From Providencia rettgeri (GTDB taxonomy: Bacteria; Pseudomonadota; Gammaproteobacteria; Enterobacterales; Enterobacteriaceae), in assembly GCF_013702265.1 (NCBI RefSeq), contig NZ_CP059348.1, positions 1,116,001-1,180,000 of the forward strand: a DNA stretch of 64,000 nt. The letters run 5' to 3'. This document shows, in pieces, positions 1 through 10,318 of this stretch (positions are counted from its first letter, which is position 1; each line of letters opens with the position of its first letter). The position numbers and the translations under genes are program-made. Under the pieces are notes generated by a model. That model searched no databases. It was not told where the DNA came from and saw nothing but the letters and a program-made list of their open reading frames with translations.

Positions 1-932
1 TGATGTCGCAGCGCTAAGGCGAGATCATGCTCTATTTGCGTAAAGGTTCGTTGCAAATGTTCAGTGAAAATATGGGTGATCTGCGAAGATGGGCGGTGAT
101 TCGGCGTAATTAAGCTAACGGTAAATGGGATAGAAAAACTAAGTGGGCGGATCACCAGATTGCCTGCTGATTGTTGATAAAAATCCAATGCAGTCAGTGG
201 GTTGACGATAGAGACCCCAATTCCCTTCAAGGTCATGGCGCAAATAGAGGAAGCGGAGTGGGTTTCCATTACCATTTTGCGCTCCACTTGATGCTCGGCA
301 AAGATGGTATCAATGATTTGCCGATAGCTATCTGTGAGAGACAGGCTAATAAAACGCTGTTGATGAAAATCTTGTGGAGTGAGGACTTTTTTCTGTTCGA
401 AAGGGTGCCCAATGGGCAGCACGCAAACTTCATTTAATGAACCCAATGTCAGTTGTTCCGTACCTGGCGGGGTTTGTAAGTGCTCAGTTAACCCCACATC
501 ATAACGCTGGGCGGATAGCCACTCTTCTAGCACGGGGGATTCTTGTGGGATCACTGTTAAATTCACATCTGGGTAATTTTCCATAAAGGCTTGGCAAACT
601 TGTGGTAGCAAAGATTGTGCGAAAGCCGGTAAGCAGGCAATGGAAATTTGAGCGTGTTCAAAGCGGCGAATAGTTTCTGCTGAGTTGCGAATACGCTCTA
701 AACCATAATAGGAGTGTTCGACTTCTTCATGAAAGCGTAAGCCTTGCGCCGTTGGGTGTAAGCGACCTTTGACTCTATCGAATAATTTAAACTGTAATAA
801 ATGCTCGAGTCGCGCCAGTTCTCGGCTGATGGTTGGCTGAGAGGTATTTAGCAATGCAGCCGCCTCCGTGAGATTGGGGGTGGTCATTACCGCACGAAAA
901 ATTTCAATATGTCGCCAAGAAATTGCCTGCAT
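1..932 (-). CDS. lysR: LysR, transcriptional activator of lysA (3' end cut by window edge)
   Basis: LysR-type regulator that in relatives activates the divergent lysA gene when diaminopimelate accumulates. I read it directly on the minus strand: an ATG at 930-932 opens a frame that stays open to base 1, about 310 codons, close to the usual full length of about 311, so only a few residues are probably missing. The N-terminus (MQAISWRHIEIFRAVM) leads into a winged helix-turn-helix with TEAAALLNTSQPTISREL and LARLEHLL. The rest looks like a periplasmic-binding-protein-fold effector domain. The start faces lysA across 123 bp, the classic arrangement, which supports LysR itself over another family member. 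Confidence 0.93.
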   Translation of the reverse strand, partial: MQAISWRHIEIFRAVMTTPNLTEAAALLNTSQPTISRELARLEHLLQFKLFDRVKGRLHPTAQGLRFHEEVEHSYYGLERIRNSAETIRRFEHAQISIACLPAFAQSLLPQVCQAFMENYPDVNLTVIPQESPVLEEWLSAQRYDVGLTEHLQTPPGTEQLTLGSLNEVCVLPIGHPFEQKKVLTPQDFHQQRFISLSLTDSYRQIIDTIFAEHQVERKMVMETHSASSICAMTLKGIGVSIVNPLTALDFYQQSAGNLVIRPLSFSIPFTVSLITPNHRPSSQITHIFTEHLQRTFTQIEHDLALALRH

Positions 933-1055
933 GATTGCTCCTCTCGCATTTCTATATCAGATATGAATAGACTTTAGCAAAAAGGATATTTTTTTTCCCA
1001 TTTTATTCGTCTAATAATCGAGCTCACTATAATAAAACTTGCCAACGAGGTTCTG
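933..1055. promoter_or_regulatory. lysR-lysA divergent promoter region
   Basis: This 123-bp intergenic stretch must hold both divergent promoters. A good -10-like TATAAT lies at 1028-1033, reading toward lysA, without a convincing -35 partner, which fits an activator-dependent promoter. An AT-rich dyad (ATATCAGATAT) lies at about 953-963 on the lysR side and is a candidate LysR contact. The operator assignment is inference; only the motifs are seen. Confidence 0.55.
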
Positions 1056-2315
1056 ATGACCACATTCACCAACACCACCAGCCAGTATCTAACTCCTGAG
1101 CATTTGCGTGCGCTGCCTGCGCAGTTTGGTACGCCAGTCTGGGTTTATGATAGTGAAGTGATTATTGACCGTATTGAACAATTGAAAGTGTTCGATACCG
1201 TTCGTTTTGCTCAAAAAGCCTGTTCCAACATTCATATTTTACGTTTGATGCGTGAGCAGGGCGTGAAAGTGGATTCGGTGTCATTGGGTGAAATTGAGCG
1301 TGCGTTAGTGGCGGGTTTTCAGCCAGGCCGTGAAAAGTCGGAAATCGTATTTACGGCGGATGTGTTAGATCCAGCCACGTTGCTGAAAGTGACAGAGTTA
1401 GATATTCCGGTGAATGCAGGCTCTATCGATATGCTGCAACAGATTGGTGAGCATAAAGCCGGCCACCCCGTTTGGCTACGTATTAATCCGGGTTTTGGGC
1501 ATGGTCATAGCCAAAAAACCAATACGGGTGGAGAGAACAGCAAGCACGGAATTTGGCACCAAGATTTACCGGAAGCATTAGCAAAAATCCAGCAGTACAA
1601 CCTGAAGTTAGTGGGTATTCACATGCACATTGGCTCCGGTGTTGACTACCAGCATCTTGCCAATGTGTGTGATTCCATGGTGGAACTGGTGATGTCTGCG
1701 GGCGTGGATATTGAGGCTATTTCGGCGGGGGGGGGTTTATCAACGCCTTATCGTGAGCACGATGAAATCATTGATGTTCAGCACTATTACAGCCTGTGGG
1801 ATAACGCGCGTCAGCGTATCGCGCAGCACTTAGGTCACTCTATTGAATTAGAAATTGAACCGGGGCGCTATTTAGTGGCGGAGTCGGGTGTTTTATTGGC
1901 ACAAGTGCGTGCAGTTAAAGATATGGGCAGCCGCCATTATGTGCTGGTGGATAGCGGTTTTAACGATTTAATGCGCCCTGCGATGTATGGCAGTTATCAC
2001 CATATTTCGGTATTGCCTGCAGACGGCAGCAGCGTTGAGCATCAGCCATTAAAAGAGACCATTGTGGCGGGGCCATTGTGTGAATCTGGAGATGTATTTA
2101 CCCAGCTAGAAGGCGGGATGGTGGAAACCCGATTACTGCCAGCAGTCAACGTTGGGGATTATTTAGTTTTCCATGACACAGGGGCTTACGGCGCGTCGAT
2201 GTCGTCGAATTATAATAGCCGCCCATTGCTGCCTGAAGTGTTGTTTATTGCAGGTATTCCGACACTTATTCGTCGCCGTCAAACTATCCAAGAGTTATTA
2301 GCCTTGGAACTGTAA
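1056..2315 (+). CDS. lysA: Diaminopimelate decarboxylase
   Basis: Last step of lysine biosynthesis: PLP-dependent decarboxylation of meso-diaminopimelate to L-lysine in the cytoplasm. The 419-residue protein is normal length for the family. The PLP-binding lysine is K54 in FAQKACSN; the barrel carries HMHIGSG, the glycine-rich phosphate-binding SAGGGLS and EPGRYLV, and the C-terminal domain has CESGD and the YNSRPLLPE-type ending. The ATG follows an ACGAGG ribosome site. The GGG codons of SAGGGLS create an uninterrupted run of nine G bases at 1727-1735, a slippage-prone tract; the frame is intact here. The gene is divergent from its presumed activator lysR. Confidence 0.97.
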   Translation: MTTFTNTTSQYLTPEHLRALPAQFGTPVWVYDSEVIIDRIEQLKVFDTVRFAQKACSNIHILRLMREQGVKVDSVSLGEIERALVAGFQPGREKSEIVFTADVLDPATLLKVTELDIPVNAGSIDMLQQIGEHKAGHPVWLRINPGFGHGHSQKTNTGGENSKHGIWHQDLPEALAKIQQYNLKLVGIHMHIGSGVDYQHLANVCDSMVELVMSAGVDIEAISAGGGLSTPYREHDEIIDVQHYYSLWDNARQRIAQHLGHSIELEIEPGRYLVAESGVLLAQVRAVKDMGSRHYVLVDSGFNDLMRPAMYGSYHHISVLPADGSSVEHQPLKETIVAGPLCESGDVFTQLEGGMVETRLLPAVNVGDYLVFHDTGAYGASMSSNYNSRPLLPEVLFIAGIPTLIRRRQTIQELLALEL

Positions 2316-2343
2316 ATTAATTCATACTAATAGATGAACATAA

Positions 2344-2376
2344 AACAAGGGAGCCAATGGCTCCCTTGTTGTTTTA
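2344..2376 (+). terminator. lysA Rho-independent terminator
   Basis: A perfect 12-bp stem (arms 2344-2355 and 2359-2370) with a 3-nt AAT loop is followed by GTTTTA. It lies 28 bp after the lysA stop, in the gap before the convergent fadE. Confidence 0.85.
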
Positions 2377-2426
2377 GTACAGTGATTGTTTTTAGTACGG
2401 TGACAATTTTTAGCGCGCTAAATTAA

Positions 2427-4892
2427 TTATGCTGCTTTTTTCTTTTTCGACTGAGATTCATCCTCTGACTCAGTGTGTGGCTTTTTTGATGGAATCACAC
2501 CTAAATCATCGAAATCAAACTCGTCGACATTAATCGTACGTAAGCGGCTGGCTTCGGCTTTACGTAAAATATCGGCTTCTTCTTGGGTGATAATGCTTTC
2601 TGGCAACATTTGGTCAGCTAACTTATCCAAACGCGTGAAGCTGAATTTACGCTCTTTTAAGCGGCAAATACGTTCGAAAATTGGCTCTGCAGCAATGATG
2701 TCATACAGTGCTTGGTTCACTAAACCGTGCGGGTTGTTCTCCACAGGGGTTAGGAATTGGCCACGTCCAATTCTGTCGCGTGTTTCTGATGGCTCCATCA
2801 TCAGCTGTGCTAGCTTGTGATCCAGTCGGTCAGATGGCATTGACATTGCACGACCTGTCGGGAACAGGACAATGCGTAATGCGCCAGCAATAAAGCGATT
2901 TGGGAAGTTTTTCAGTAAATCGTCCATCGCTTTTTCTGATTGATACAGACAATCTTCAACGGCCCATTTCACCAGTGGTAAATCCGCTTTTTGGCGACCT
3001 TCATCTTCATAACGTTTCAAGGTTGCAGAAGCAAGATACAGATGGCTCAGAATATCCCCAAGACGAGCGGAGATTCGTTCACGACGTTTTAAGCTACCAC
3101 CTAGAACGCCCATCGACACATCAGAGAGCAGGGCTAAGTTAGCACTTTGGCGGTTAAGCATTTGGTAATAACGGCGAGTTTCGTCTTTAGTTGGTGCGCT
3201 GCTACCGCGTCCATTGGTTAAACCTAACCAGAAACTACGACATTTGTTGCTGATCACATGACCAATATGACCGAATACTGCTTTATCAAATTTGTTCAGG
3301 TTATTGTCTTGGGCTGCTGCCATTTCATCAAGCACATAAGGATGGCAACGGATGGCGCCTTGTCCAAAGATAATCATGCTACGAGTCAGAATATTGGCAC
3401 CTTCAACGGTAATGGCGATAGGTGCACCTTGGTAGGATCTGGCAACGAAGTTGGAACTTCCTAAGCAGATGCCTTTACCACCCGTGATATCCATCGCATC
3501 GATAATTGAGCGTTGACCACGGTGAGTACAGTGATATTTCACAATGGCGGAGAGTACCGCTGGTTTTTCGCCCAACATAATGCCAGATGTAATTAAGGTG
3601 GCTGCGGCATCCATTAAATAGGCGTTACCAGCAATACGGGCTAGAGGCTCTTCAATACCTTCCATTTTTCCGATAGGAAGTTTGAACTGACGACGGATAT
3701 AAGCATAAGCCCCCGTTGCCATTGCGACACTTTTCAAGCTACCTGTTGAGTTAGATGGCAAGGTGATCCCACGTCCAACAGACAGGCATTCCACCAGCAT
3801 TCTCCAACCTTGACCCGCCATTTGTGGGCCACCGATGATGTAATCGATAGGCACGAAAATATCTTTTCCACGGGTTGGGCCATTCATAAATGGAATGTTC
3901 AGCGGAAAGTGGCGGTGACCAATCTCAACACCAGGGGTGTTCGTTGGGATCAATGCACAAGTAATACCGAGGTTTTTCTCGCCGCCCAGTAGTTTCTCTG
4001 GGTCAGTTAATTTAAAGGCTAAGCCTAATACCGTCGCGATTGGCGCAAGGGTAATGTAGCGTTTGTTCCAAGTCAGGCGCATACCTAAGACTTGTTCACC
4101 TTGCCACTCGCCCATGCAAACAACGCCGGTATCAGGAATCGCTCCAGCATCAGAGCCTGCTTCTGGACTGGTTAATGCAAAACAAGGGATCTCTTCACCA
4201 GTAGCTAAGCCCGGTAAATAACGATTCTTTTGCTCATCCGTACCGTAATGTTGCAGTAATTCACCTGGGCCTAATGAGTTTGGAACACCCACCGTGATAG
4301 CAAGGATACCGGAAACACCCGCTAATTTTTGTAGGACTTGAGATTGCGCGTACGCAGAAAATTCTAATCCGCCATACTCTTTTTTGATGATCATCGCGAA
4401 GAAGCGGTGATCGCGTAGGTATTGCCAGACTTCTGGCGGTAAATCTGCGAGTTCATGACTGACTTCAAAGTCGTTCACCATGCCACAAACAGTTTCCACT
4501 GGGCCATCAATAAAAGCTTGTTCTTCAGCGGTGAGTTGTGGTTTTGGGTAATTATGAAGTTTGTTCCAATTTGGCGCCCCACGGAACAGGTCACCTTCCC
4601 ACCAAGTGGTTCCAGCATCAATCGCTTCTTTTTCTGTGCTAGACATCGGTGGCATCACTTTCTGGAACATGGTCATCGCTTTTGATGAAAACAGAGATTG
4701 GCGAATTGGTGTGATGACAAATGGTAATAAAACCAGAGCGACGGGTAACAGCATCCAGTAGCTCCAGACACTAGCAGCACCCATGGCTGCGGTATAAGCC
4801 AGTAATATAACGGTGCTCAGAATGAGTGAGCTTTTGTGGTAGCTCAGCACGCCGATTAACGCAATAAATAAAACAATACTGAGAAGGATCAT
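2427..4892 (-). CDS. fadE: Acyl-CoA dehydrogenase FadE
   Basis: First step of fatty-acid beta-oxidation: FAD-dependent oxidation of acyl-CoA to trans-2-enoyl-CoA. The protein is 821 residues, the size of the large FadE family (about 815). Two N-terminal membrane segments (about residues 2-20 and 22-65) precede the acyl-CoA dehydrogenase N-terminal, middle and C-terminal domains; [20 protein letters not shown] is the recognisable middle-domain motif and [11 protein letters not shown] lies in the flavin-binding helical part. The C-terminus ends in an acidic stretch followed by KKKKAA. A GGAG ribosome site precedes the ATG at 4890-4892. A FadR-like operator lies 24-40 bp upstream, so repression by FadR in the absence of long-chain acyl-CoA is likely. 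Confidence 0.96.
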   Translation of the reverse strand: MILLSIVLFIALIGVLSYHKSSLILSTVILLAYTAAMGAASVWSYWMLLPVALVLLPFVITPIRQSLFSSKAMTMFQKVMPPMSSTEKEAIDAGTTWWEGDLFRGAPNWNKLHNYPKPQLTAEEQAFIDGPVETVCGMVNDFEVSHELADLPPEVWQYLRDHRFFAMIIKKEYGGLEFSAYAQSQVLQKLAGVSGILAITVGVPNSLGPGELLQHYGTDEQKNRYLPGLATGEEIPCFALTSPEAGSDAGAIPDTGVVCMGEWQGEQVLGMRLTWNKRYITLAPIATVLGLAFKLTDPEKLLGGEKNLGITCALIPTNTPGVEIGHRHFPLNIPFMNGPTRGKDIFVPIDYIIGGPQMAGQGWRMLVECLSVGRGITLPSNSTGSLKSVAMATGAYAYIRRQFKLPIGKMEGIEEPLARIAGNAYLMDAAATLITSGIMLGEKPAVLSAIVKYHCTHRGQRSIIDAMDITGGKGICLGSSNFVARSYQGAPIAITVEGANILTRSMIIFGQGAIRCHPYVLDEMAAAQDNNLNKFDKAVFGHIGHVISNKCRSFWLGLTNGRGSSAPTKDETRRYYQMLNRQSANLALLSDVSMGVLGGSLKRRERISARLGDILSHLYLASATLKRYEDEGRQKADLPLVKWAVEDCLYQSEKAMDDLLKNFPNRFIAGALRIVLFPTGRAMSMPSDRLDHKLAQLMMEPSETRDRIGRGQFLTPVENNPHGLVNQALYDIIAAEPIFERICRLKERKFSFTRLDKLADQMLPESIITQEEADILRKAEASRLRTINVDEFDFDDLGVIPSKKPHTESEDESQSKKKKAA

Positions 4893-5232
4893 AGTTGAAG
4901 CTCCTGTCTACTTGTAAGAGGTCTGACCTGTTTGTTTTATTAATCTATATCTGGTAATAAACAATTAGCAAGGTATTTACATCTTAATTACAACTTGGCT
5001 CACAAAATCATCAGTTCCTTTTGTAAAGGGACGGTGAATGAAAAATAACCCGTCTTTAGCTAGCCGCAGAGCAGAAGCGCACTGTTGGAGATTTCGCCAA
5101 CCATACCCCATACGGTACAATCAAAAGTAGAAACAAAATGTACCCTGTGCAACAATCGAGAAATCAAAGATAAATTACCTATAAAGACGTAATTATCTCC
5201 ATCAAGCATTCGTGAAAATTAAGGGGAAACTC
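4893..5232. other. fadE-gmhA divergent intergenic region
   Basis: 340 bp without a convincing gene. It holds the FadR-like site next to fadE. Nearer gmhA, a TACAAT at about 5116 is a possible -10. I see no repeat or RNA gene here. Confidence 0.5.
4916..4932. promoter_or_regulatory. FadR-like operator of fadE
   Basis: The 17-bp AAGAGGTCTGACCTGTT contains the perfect 11-bp palindrome AGGTCTGACCT (4919-4929) and matches the FadR core (TGGTCNGACC-type, ending GTT). Its place just upstream of the fadE start fits a repressor site released by acyl-CoA. Confidence 0.72.
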
Positions 5233-5811
5233 ATGTACCAAGACTTGATCCGTGGTGAGCTGACTGAAGCGGCAGATACGCTATCAAAATTTTTAAGTGA
5301 TGATGCAAATCTGCAAGCGATTGAGAAGGCTGCGGTATTGCTGGCGGACTCTTTCAAAGCAGGTGGTAAAGTGCTCTCTTGCGGTAATGGCGGCTCTCAC
5401 TGTGATGCAATGCACTTTGCGGAAGAGTTAACTGGACGCTATCGTGAAAACCGTCCTGGCTACCCAGCGATTGCTATCTCCGATGTTAGTCACATTTCTT
5501 GCGTGAGTAATGACTTTGGTTATGAATTTGTTTTCTCTCGCTTTGTGGAAGCGGTAGGGCAAAAAGGCGATGTGCTGCTTGGCATTTCGACCTCAGGTAA
5601 TTCAGGCAATATTATTAAAGCGATCGAAGCGGCACGTGCGAAAGGCATGAAAGTCATCACCCTGACAGGGAAAGATGGCGGAAAAATGGCGGGAAGCGCT
5701 GATATTGAAATTCGCGTTCCGCATTTTGGATACGCAGATCGTATCCAAGAGATCCACATCAAAGTGATCCATATTTTGATCCAATTAATTGAAAAAGAGA
5801 TGGTTAAGTAA
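5233..5811 (+). CDS. gmhA: Sedoheptulose-7-phosphate isomerase
   Basis: Converts sedoheptulose 7-phosphate to D-glycero-D-manno-heptose 7-phosphate, the first step toward LPS inner-core heptose (also called lpcA). I chose the ATG at 5233 because it sits 2 bp after AAGGGGAAAC and gives [10 protein letters not shown], the family N-terminus; the frame also opens 7 codons earlier. At 192 residues it is exactly the usual length. SIS-domain features include [21 protein letters not shown] and [12 protein letters not shown]. Most of the chain is near-identical to what I recall of the E. coli protein, ending [10 protein letters not shown]. Confidence 0.97.
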   Translation: MYQDLIRGELTEAADTLSKFLSDDANLQAIEKAAVLLADSFKAGGKVLSCGNGGSHCDAMHFAEELTGRYRENRPGYPAIAISDVSHISCVSNDFGYEFVFSRFVEAVGQKGDVLLGISTSGNSGNIIKAIEAARAKGMKVITLTGKDGGKMAGSADIEIRVPHFGYADRIQEIHIKVIHILIQLIEKEMVK

Positions 5812-5837
5812 CCATTTTTAGTAGCAGGAGACTTTAA

Positions 5838-6605
5838 ATGTGTGAGTTGCTTGGCATGAGTGCCAATGTACCAACCGATATTACGTTTAGCCTAAGTGGG
5901 CTGATTTCCCGTGGTGGGCAGACTGGTCCACATAAAGATGGATGGGGTATTACGTTCTACGAAGGTCTAGGCTGCCGCACATTTAAAGATCCTCAACCGA
6001 GTTTTGTCTCCCCTGTGGCGCGTTTTGTGCAGGAATATCCTATTAAATCGGAAAGCATTGTGGCGCACATTCGTCAGGCGAACCGAGGAGATGTTTCACT
6101 GGTGAATACCCATCCGTTTACGCGGGAATTATGGGGACGAAACTGGACTTATGCACATAATGGGCAATTGAAAGGGTTTCGTTCATTAAAGACGGGGCAC
6201 TATAGACCAATCGGTGAAACTGATAGCGAATGGGCATTTTGCTGGATTTTGCATCAATTGAATCAAAAATACCCAAGAAAACCAACAAACTGGAAAGCTG
6301 TTTTCCGTTTTATTGGCACACTCGCGCAGCAACTGCGTGAAAAAGGGGTATTTAATATGCTGTTATCCGATGGGCAATATTTGATGGCATTTAGCTCAAC
6401 AAAGCTGCATTGGATCACGCGTAGAGCGCCGTTTGGTAAAGCGAAACTGCTGGATCAGGACATCGAGATTGACTTTCAACAGTGCACAACGCCAAGTGAT
6501 ATTGTCTCAGTTATTGCCACGGCGCCCTTAACAGGTAACGAGACGTGGCAAAAAATCGAACCCGGTGAATTTGTGCTATTCCACCGTGGCCAACGCATAC
6601 TGTGA
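5838..6605 (+). CDS. yafJ: Class II glutamine amidotransferase-like protein YafJ
   Basis: 255-residue N-terminal nucleophile (Ntn) amidotransferase family protein. The start MCELLGMSAN places the catalytic cysteine at position 2, exposed once Met is removed. AHIRQANRG and TYAHNGQL are the glutamine-binding motifs of this fold. There is no attached synthase domain, so the acceptor of the ammonia, if any, is unknown. A GGAG ribosome site precedes the ATG, 26 bp after gmhA, suggesting cotranscription. The last 30 bp overlap the convergent yafK tail. Confidence 0.93.
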   Translation: MCELLGMSANVPTDITFSLSGLISRGGQTGPHKDGWGITFYEGLGCRTFKDPQPSFVSPVARFVQEYPIKSESIVAHIRQANRGDVSLVNTHPFTRELWGRNWTYAHNGQLKGFRSLKTGHYRPIGETDSEWAFCWILHQLNQKYPRKPTNWKAVFRFIGTLAQQLREKGVFNMLLSDGQYLMAFSSTKLHWITRRAPFGKAKLLDQDIEIDFQQCTTPSDIVSVIATAPLTGNETWQKIEPGEFVLFHRGQRIL

Positions 6606-7316
6606 TTTAGATCCCAATAACTTAGTGGGCGTTTCTGGCATGCTGTTAACATGATATTTACCTAATGTTACTGATATTTCAGCAGGTTTGCCGGTTCGCT
6701 CAAAATAATCATAAGCAGGTTGAAGCTGTTTCCAAAAAGCATAATGCGTTGAATTGCGATAACGCAGCATATTCATTTTAGTCATGCGAAATGGATAAAT
6801 ACTTACATCAACGGCAGGTTGACCATTTTGAAGTGCTTGTTCCACGGTTTGATAAATTTCCCCCATGGATTTATCTGTCATTGCATAACACCCGACAGAT
6901 ACACAGCTACCGTGAATCATCAGATAGTTACCCGAATACCCCTGCGTCTTATCAAATTCATTAGGAAATCCAAGATTGATAGATCGATAATATCGACTAT
7001 TTGGATTGAGTTGCGAGCGCGTGATCTGATAAAACCCCTCTGGGCTTTTTAAGTCGCCTTCTATCTTTTTAGGGCCTAGTCCACCAGAAAACTTACAGAT
7101 AGGGTAGGTTTTGACTAATTTATACTTTCCTACGGCTGTTTTTTGGTAGAGCTCAAGCACACCCTCTTGCTTAAATATTTGAATAAATATCGATGAATCA
7201 GGCTGAGTAGTTGGCTTACTATTAAGGTGAAATAATGTGTTTTCTTCTTGTTGAGCAAATGCAGACGTTGCAAATGTGAAGAGTAAATAAACACCGACGG
7301 TTTTACTTATATGCAT
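6576..7316 (-). CDS. yafK: YafK/DpaA family L,D-transpeptidase-fold protein
   Basis: Periplasmic YkuD-fold protein; in E. coli this family member (DpaA) cuts Braun lipoprotein off peptidoglycan rather than attaching it. The 246 residues start with a Sec signal peptide (MHISKTVGVYLLFTFATSAFA, cleavage after AFA). The YkuD domain has IGDLKSP-type strands and the catalytic region IHGSCVSVGCYAM near residues 133-145, with the nucleophile expected to be the second Cys. The final 30 bp overlap yafJ tail to tail, which leaves no room for a separate terminator between them. Confidence 0.92.
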   Translation of the reverse strand: MHISKTVGVYLLFTFATSAFAQQEENTLFHLNSKPTTQPDSSIFIQIFKQEGVLELYQKTAVGKYKLVKTYPICKFSGGLGPKKIEGDLKSPEGFYQITRSQLNPNSRYYRSINLGFPNEFDKTQGYSGNYLMIHGSCVSVGCYAMTDKSMGEIYQTVEQALQNGQPAVDVSIYPFRMTKMNMLRYRNSTHYAFWKQLQPAYDYFERTGKPAEISVTLGKYHVNSMPETPTKLLGSKSQYALATVE

Positions 7317-7731
7317 AATTAAGCCAAATGTTGAAAAATAAGCTGATTAAAAATGGAACAAATTCAACATATTTTAGACGAATGGAACAAAATATAATAT
7401 ATCAAGTTAATAATTTTCTAATGAATCATTATTGGCTACAAATTAATCGATGCTCGATAAATGTGAGCCAACATGTAGGTATTTACGAATTGTTGCAACA
7501 AAATTTTAAATTTTATTGCAATTTGCTTGAACTAGGTCACTTCTATAACCGGACAGAGGTCGAGGGAACTGATAAAATTGACCCCGGCAGAAGAAGATAA
7601 AGTGTAGCAATATTGTTAGATTTACTTACTCGAGTGGCGAAAGCAACTTGAGTTATTTTTATTATTGAGTCGCTATCATTCATTGCTGAATCGTTAGCTT
7701 AGGGTTTAACTGATAAACTTGTGCAGATCTT
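7317..7731. other. AT-rich leader region upstream of nqrA
   Basis: About 415 bp with no supported gene. A 90-codon frame at 7328-7600 has no ribosome site and no recognisable sequence, so I reject it. The nqr promoter should lie here; TTGACC at 7578-7583 is a possible -35, but no good -10 follows at proper spacing. The first part (7320-7540) is visibly more AT-rich than the flanking genes. Confidence 0.5.
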
Positions 7732-9075
7732 ATGATTAAAATTAAAAAAGGCCTTAACCTTCCAATAGCAGGTGAGCCAGCCCAAGTGATAGAAGACGGC
7801 CCGAAAATTCAACACGTAGCGGTGCTAGGTGAAGAATATGTCGGAATGCGTCCTTCGATGCTGGTTAAAGAAGGTGAGCGTGTAAAAAAAGGGCAGGTTC
7901 TTTTTGAAGATAAAAAGAATCCTGGCGTGGTATTCACGAGCCCAGCCTGCGGTAAAATTATTGCTATTCATCGTGGTGAGCGTCGTGTACTTCAGTCCGT
8001 TGTTATCGAAATCGATGGTGACGAACAAGAGACTTTCGAGTCTTATTCTACCGACCAACTCCCATCACTGACGAAAGAGCAGGTTGAACAAAATCTTTTA
8101 AGATCCGGTTTATGGACTGCTTTAAGAACGCGTCCATTTAGTCGTTCTCCAGAGCCAGGTTCATTCCCCGCAGCGATTTTTGTGACTGCAATTGACACCA
8201 ATCCTCTTGCTGCTGATCCTTCGATTATTATTGGCGAAAATGCGCAAGCCTTTACTGACGGTCTCATCGTTCTGAGCCGACTAACTGAAGGCAAGGTGCA
8301 TGTTTGTCATGGTGCGAGCGAACTTCCAAAACAAGCTGCTAATACACAAATCACATACACACAATTTGCAGGACCACATCCAGCGGGCTTAGCAGGGACT
8401 CATATTCATTTCCTTGAACCTGTTAGCATTCGCAAAAAGGTGTGGAGCCTCAATTATCAGGATGTGATTGCCATCGGTAAATTATTTACCACTGGTCATC
8501 TTTATACTGATCGCGTTGTTTCTGTCGCAGGCCCGCAAGTTGAGAAACCTCGCTTGCTGCGCACTCGCCTTGGCGCGGATATCTATGAATTAACCAAAGG
8601 TCAGCTCAAGGCAGGTGAGAACCGCATTATTTCTGGTTCTGTGCTGTGGGGCGTGACTTGTGATGATGCTCATCATTATCTTGGTCGTTTCCATAACCAA
8701 GTTTCTGTATTAGCGGAAGGTCGTGAAAAAGAGCTGTTTGGATGGATTATGCCAGGCGTGAATAAATTCACTATCACGCGTACCACCATTGGGCATTTCT
8801 TGAAGAATAAACGCTTCGATTTTACCACGACGATGAATGGCGGTGAGCGTTCAATGGTACCAATTGGTAACTATGAGCGTGTCATGCCTCTCGATATTAT
8901 GATCACTCACTTACTGCGTGATCTGCTCGCAGGGGACACCGATACTTCTCAGGAACTGGGTTGTCTGGAACTCGATGAAGAAGACTTGGGACTGTGCACC
9001 TATGTGTGTCCAGCTAAGTATGAATATGGTCCAGTACTGCGTGATGTCCTGACCAAGATTGAGCTAGAAGGGTAA
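7732..9075 (+). CDS. nqrA: Na+-translocating NADH:quinone reductase subunit A
   Basis: Peripheral cytoplasmic subunit of the sodium-pumping NADH:ubiquinone oxidoreductase (Na+-NQR). The 447-residue protein starts [18 protein letters not shown], the standard NqrA opening, contains the RnfC-like barrel-sandwich region ([21 protein letters not shown]), and ends in the NqrA C-terminal domain with [13 protein letters not shown]. It is the first gene of a tight six-gene operon in the canonical A-F order. No covalent cofactor is expected in this subunit. Confidence 0.98.
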   Translation: MIKIKKGLNLPIAGEPAQVIEDGPKIQHVAVLGEEYVGMRPSMLVKEGERVKKGQVLFEDKKNPGVVFTSPACGKIIAIHRGERRVLQSVVIEIDGDEQETFESYSTDQLPSLTKEQVEQNLLRSGLWTALRTRPFSRSPEPGSFPAAIFVTAIDTNPLAADPSIIIGENAQAFTDGLIVLSRLTEGKVHVCHGASELPKQAANTQITYTQFAGPHPAGLAGTHIHFLEPVSIRKKVWSLNYQDVIAIGKLFTTGHLYTDRVVSVAGPQVEKPRLLRTRLGADIYELTKGQLKAGENRIISGSVLWGVTCDDAHHYLGRFHNQVSVLAEGREKELFGWIMPGVNKFTITRTTIGHFLKNKRFDFTTTMNGGERSMVPIGNYERVMPLDIMITHLLRDLLAGDTDTSQELGCLELDEEDLGLCTYVCPAKYEYGPVLRDVLTKIELEG

Positions 9076-9079
9076 TTCC

Positions 9080-10318
9080 ATGGGTCTGAAAAATTTATTT
9101 GAAAAATATGAGCACCAATTTGAACCCGGTGGAAAATTAGCAAAATTCTATCCATTGTATGAAGCTGTTGCGACAGTCTTCTATACACCGGGCACTGTAA
9201 CAAAAGGTCGCTCACACGTCCGCGATACAATCGACCTCAAGCGTATGATGATTTTAGTCTGGCTTGCGGTTTTCCCAGCGATGTTCTGGGGTATGTATAA
9301 CGTTGGTAACCAAGCTATTCCCGCGTTGCATCACTTATACAGTGGCGCTGAGCTGCAACAAGTTTTAGCAAGTGACTGGCACTATTCTCTGGCTCAGTTA
9401 TTAGGCGCTTCTTTAGCACCTGATGCTGGCTGGGGCAGCAAAATGCTGCTAGGTGCGATTTACTTCCTGCCAATTTACTTAGTGGTATTTTTGGTCGGCG
9501 GTTTCTGGGAAGTGTTGTTTGCCATGATCCGTGGTCATGAAATCAACGAAGGCTTCTTTATCTCCTCCATCTTATTTGCGCTGATTGTTCCGCCGACCAT
9601 TCCATTATGGCAAGCGGCGCTCGGTATCACTTTCGGTGTGGTTGTCGCAAAAGAGATTTTCGGTGGTACAGGTCGTAACTTCCTTAACCCTGCACTAGCG
9701 GGTCGTGCTTTCCTTTTCTTTGCTTATCCAGCGCAAATCTCGGGTGACTTAGTTTGGACTGCTGCTGATGGATTCTCGGGTGCAACGCCTCTGTCCCAAT
9801 GGGCGACGGGTGGTGTGAGTTCACTGGTAAACACAGTAACTGGCGAGCCAATCACTTGGATGCAAGCCTTCTTAGGGAATATGCCAGGTTCAATTGGTGA
9901 AGTTTCTACCCTGATGATCTTCATCGGCGGTGCATTTATTATCTTCTTCCGTATTGCCTCTTGGCGCATCGTGGCAGGTGTGATGCTGGGTATGATTGCC
10001 ATGTCTTACCTGTTCAACTTTATCGGTTCAGACACCAACCCACTGTTTGCTATGCCATGGTGGTGGCACATGGTTTTAGGCGGCTTTGCCTTCGGTATGA
10101 TCTTTATGGCGACAGACCCTGTTTCTGCTTCCTTTACTGATAAAGGTAAATGGGCTTACGGGATTTTGATCGGCGTAATGTGCGTACTTGTTCGGGTTGT
10201 GAACCCTGCATATCCAGAAGGGATGATGCTCGCAATCCTGTTCGCCAACCTGTTTGCTCCTCTGTTTGACTATATGGTCGTTCAAGCAAATATTAAACGG
10301 AGAAAAGCCCGTGGCTAA
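9080..10318 (+). CDS. nqrB: Na+-NQR subunit B
   Basis: Membrane subunit of the Na+ pump, homologous to RnfD, carrying a phosphodiester-linked FMN and contributing to the Na+ path and the quinone site. 412 residues with about ten hydrophobic segments. The FMN-acceptor threonine is T236 in [10 protein letters not shown], the same number as in the Vibrio cholerae enzyme. It starts 4 bp after nqrA and its last 8 bp overlap the nqrC start. Confidence 0.98.
   Translation: MGLKNLFEKYEHQFEPGGKLAKFYPLYEAVATVFYTPGTVTKGRSHVRDTIDLKRMMILVWLAVFPAMFWGMYNVGNQAIPALHHLYSGAELQQVLASDWHYSLAQLLGASLAPDAGWGSKMLLGAIYFLPIYLVVFLVGGFWEVLFAMIRGHEINEGFFISSILFALIVPPTIPLWQAALGITFGVVVAKEIFGGTGRNFLNPALAGRAFLFFAYPAQISGDLVWTAADGFSGATPLSQWATGGVSSLVNTVTGEPITWMQAFLGNMPGSIGEVSTLMIFIGGAFIIFFRIASWRIVAGVMLGMIAMSYLFNFIGSDTNPLFAMPWWWHMVLGGFAFGMIFMATDPVSASFTDKGKWAYGILIGVMCVLVRVVNPAYPEGMMLAILFANLFAPLFDYMVVQANIKRRKARG

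Noticed and set aside
7328-7600. 90-codon frame upstream of nqrA
   Set aside because: No ribosome site, AT-rich composition-driven sequence, no family likeness; it lies in the presumed nqr leader.
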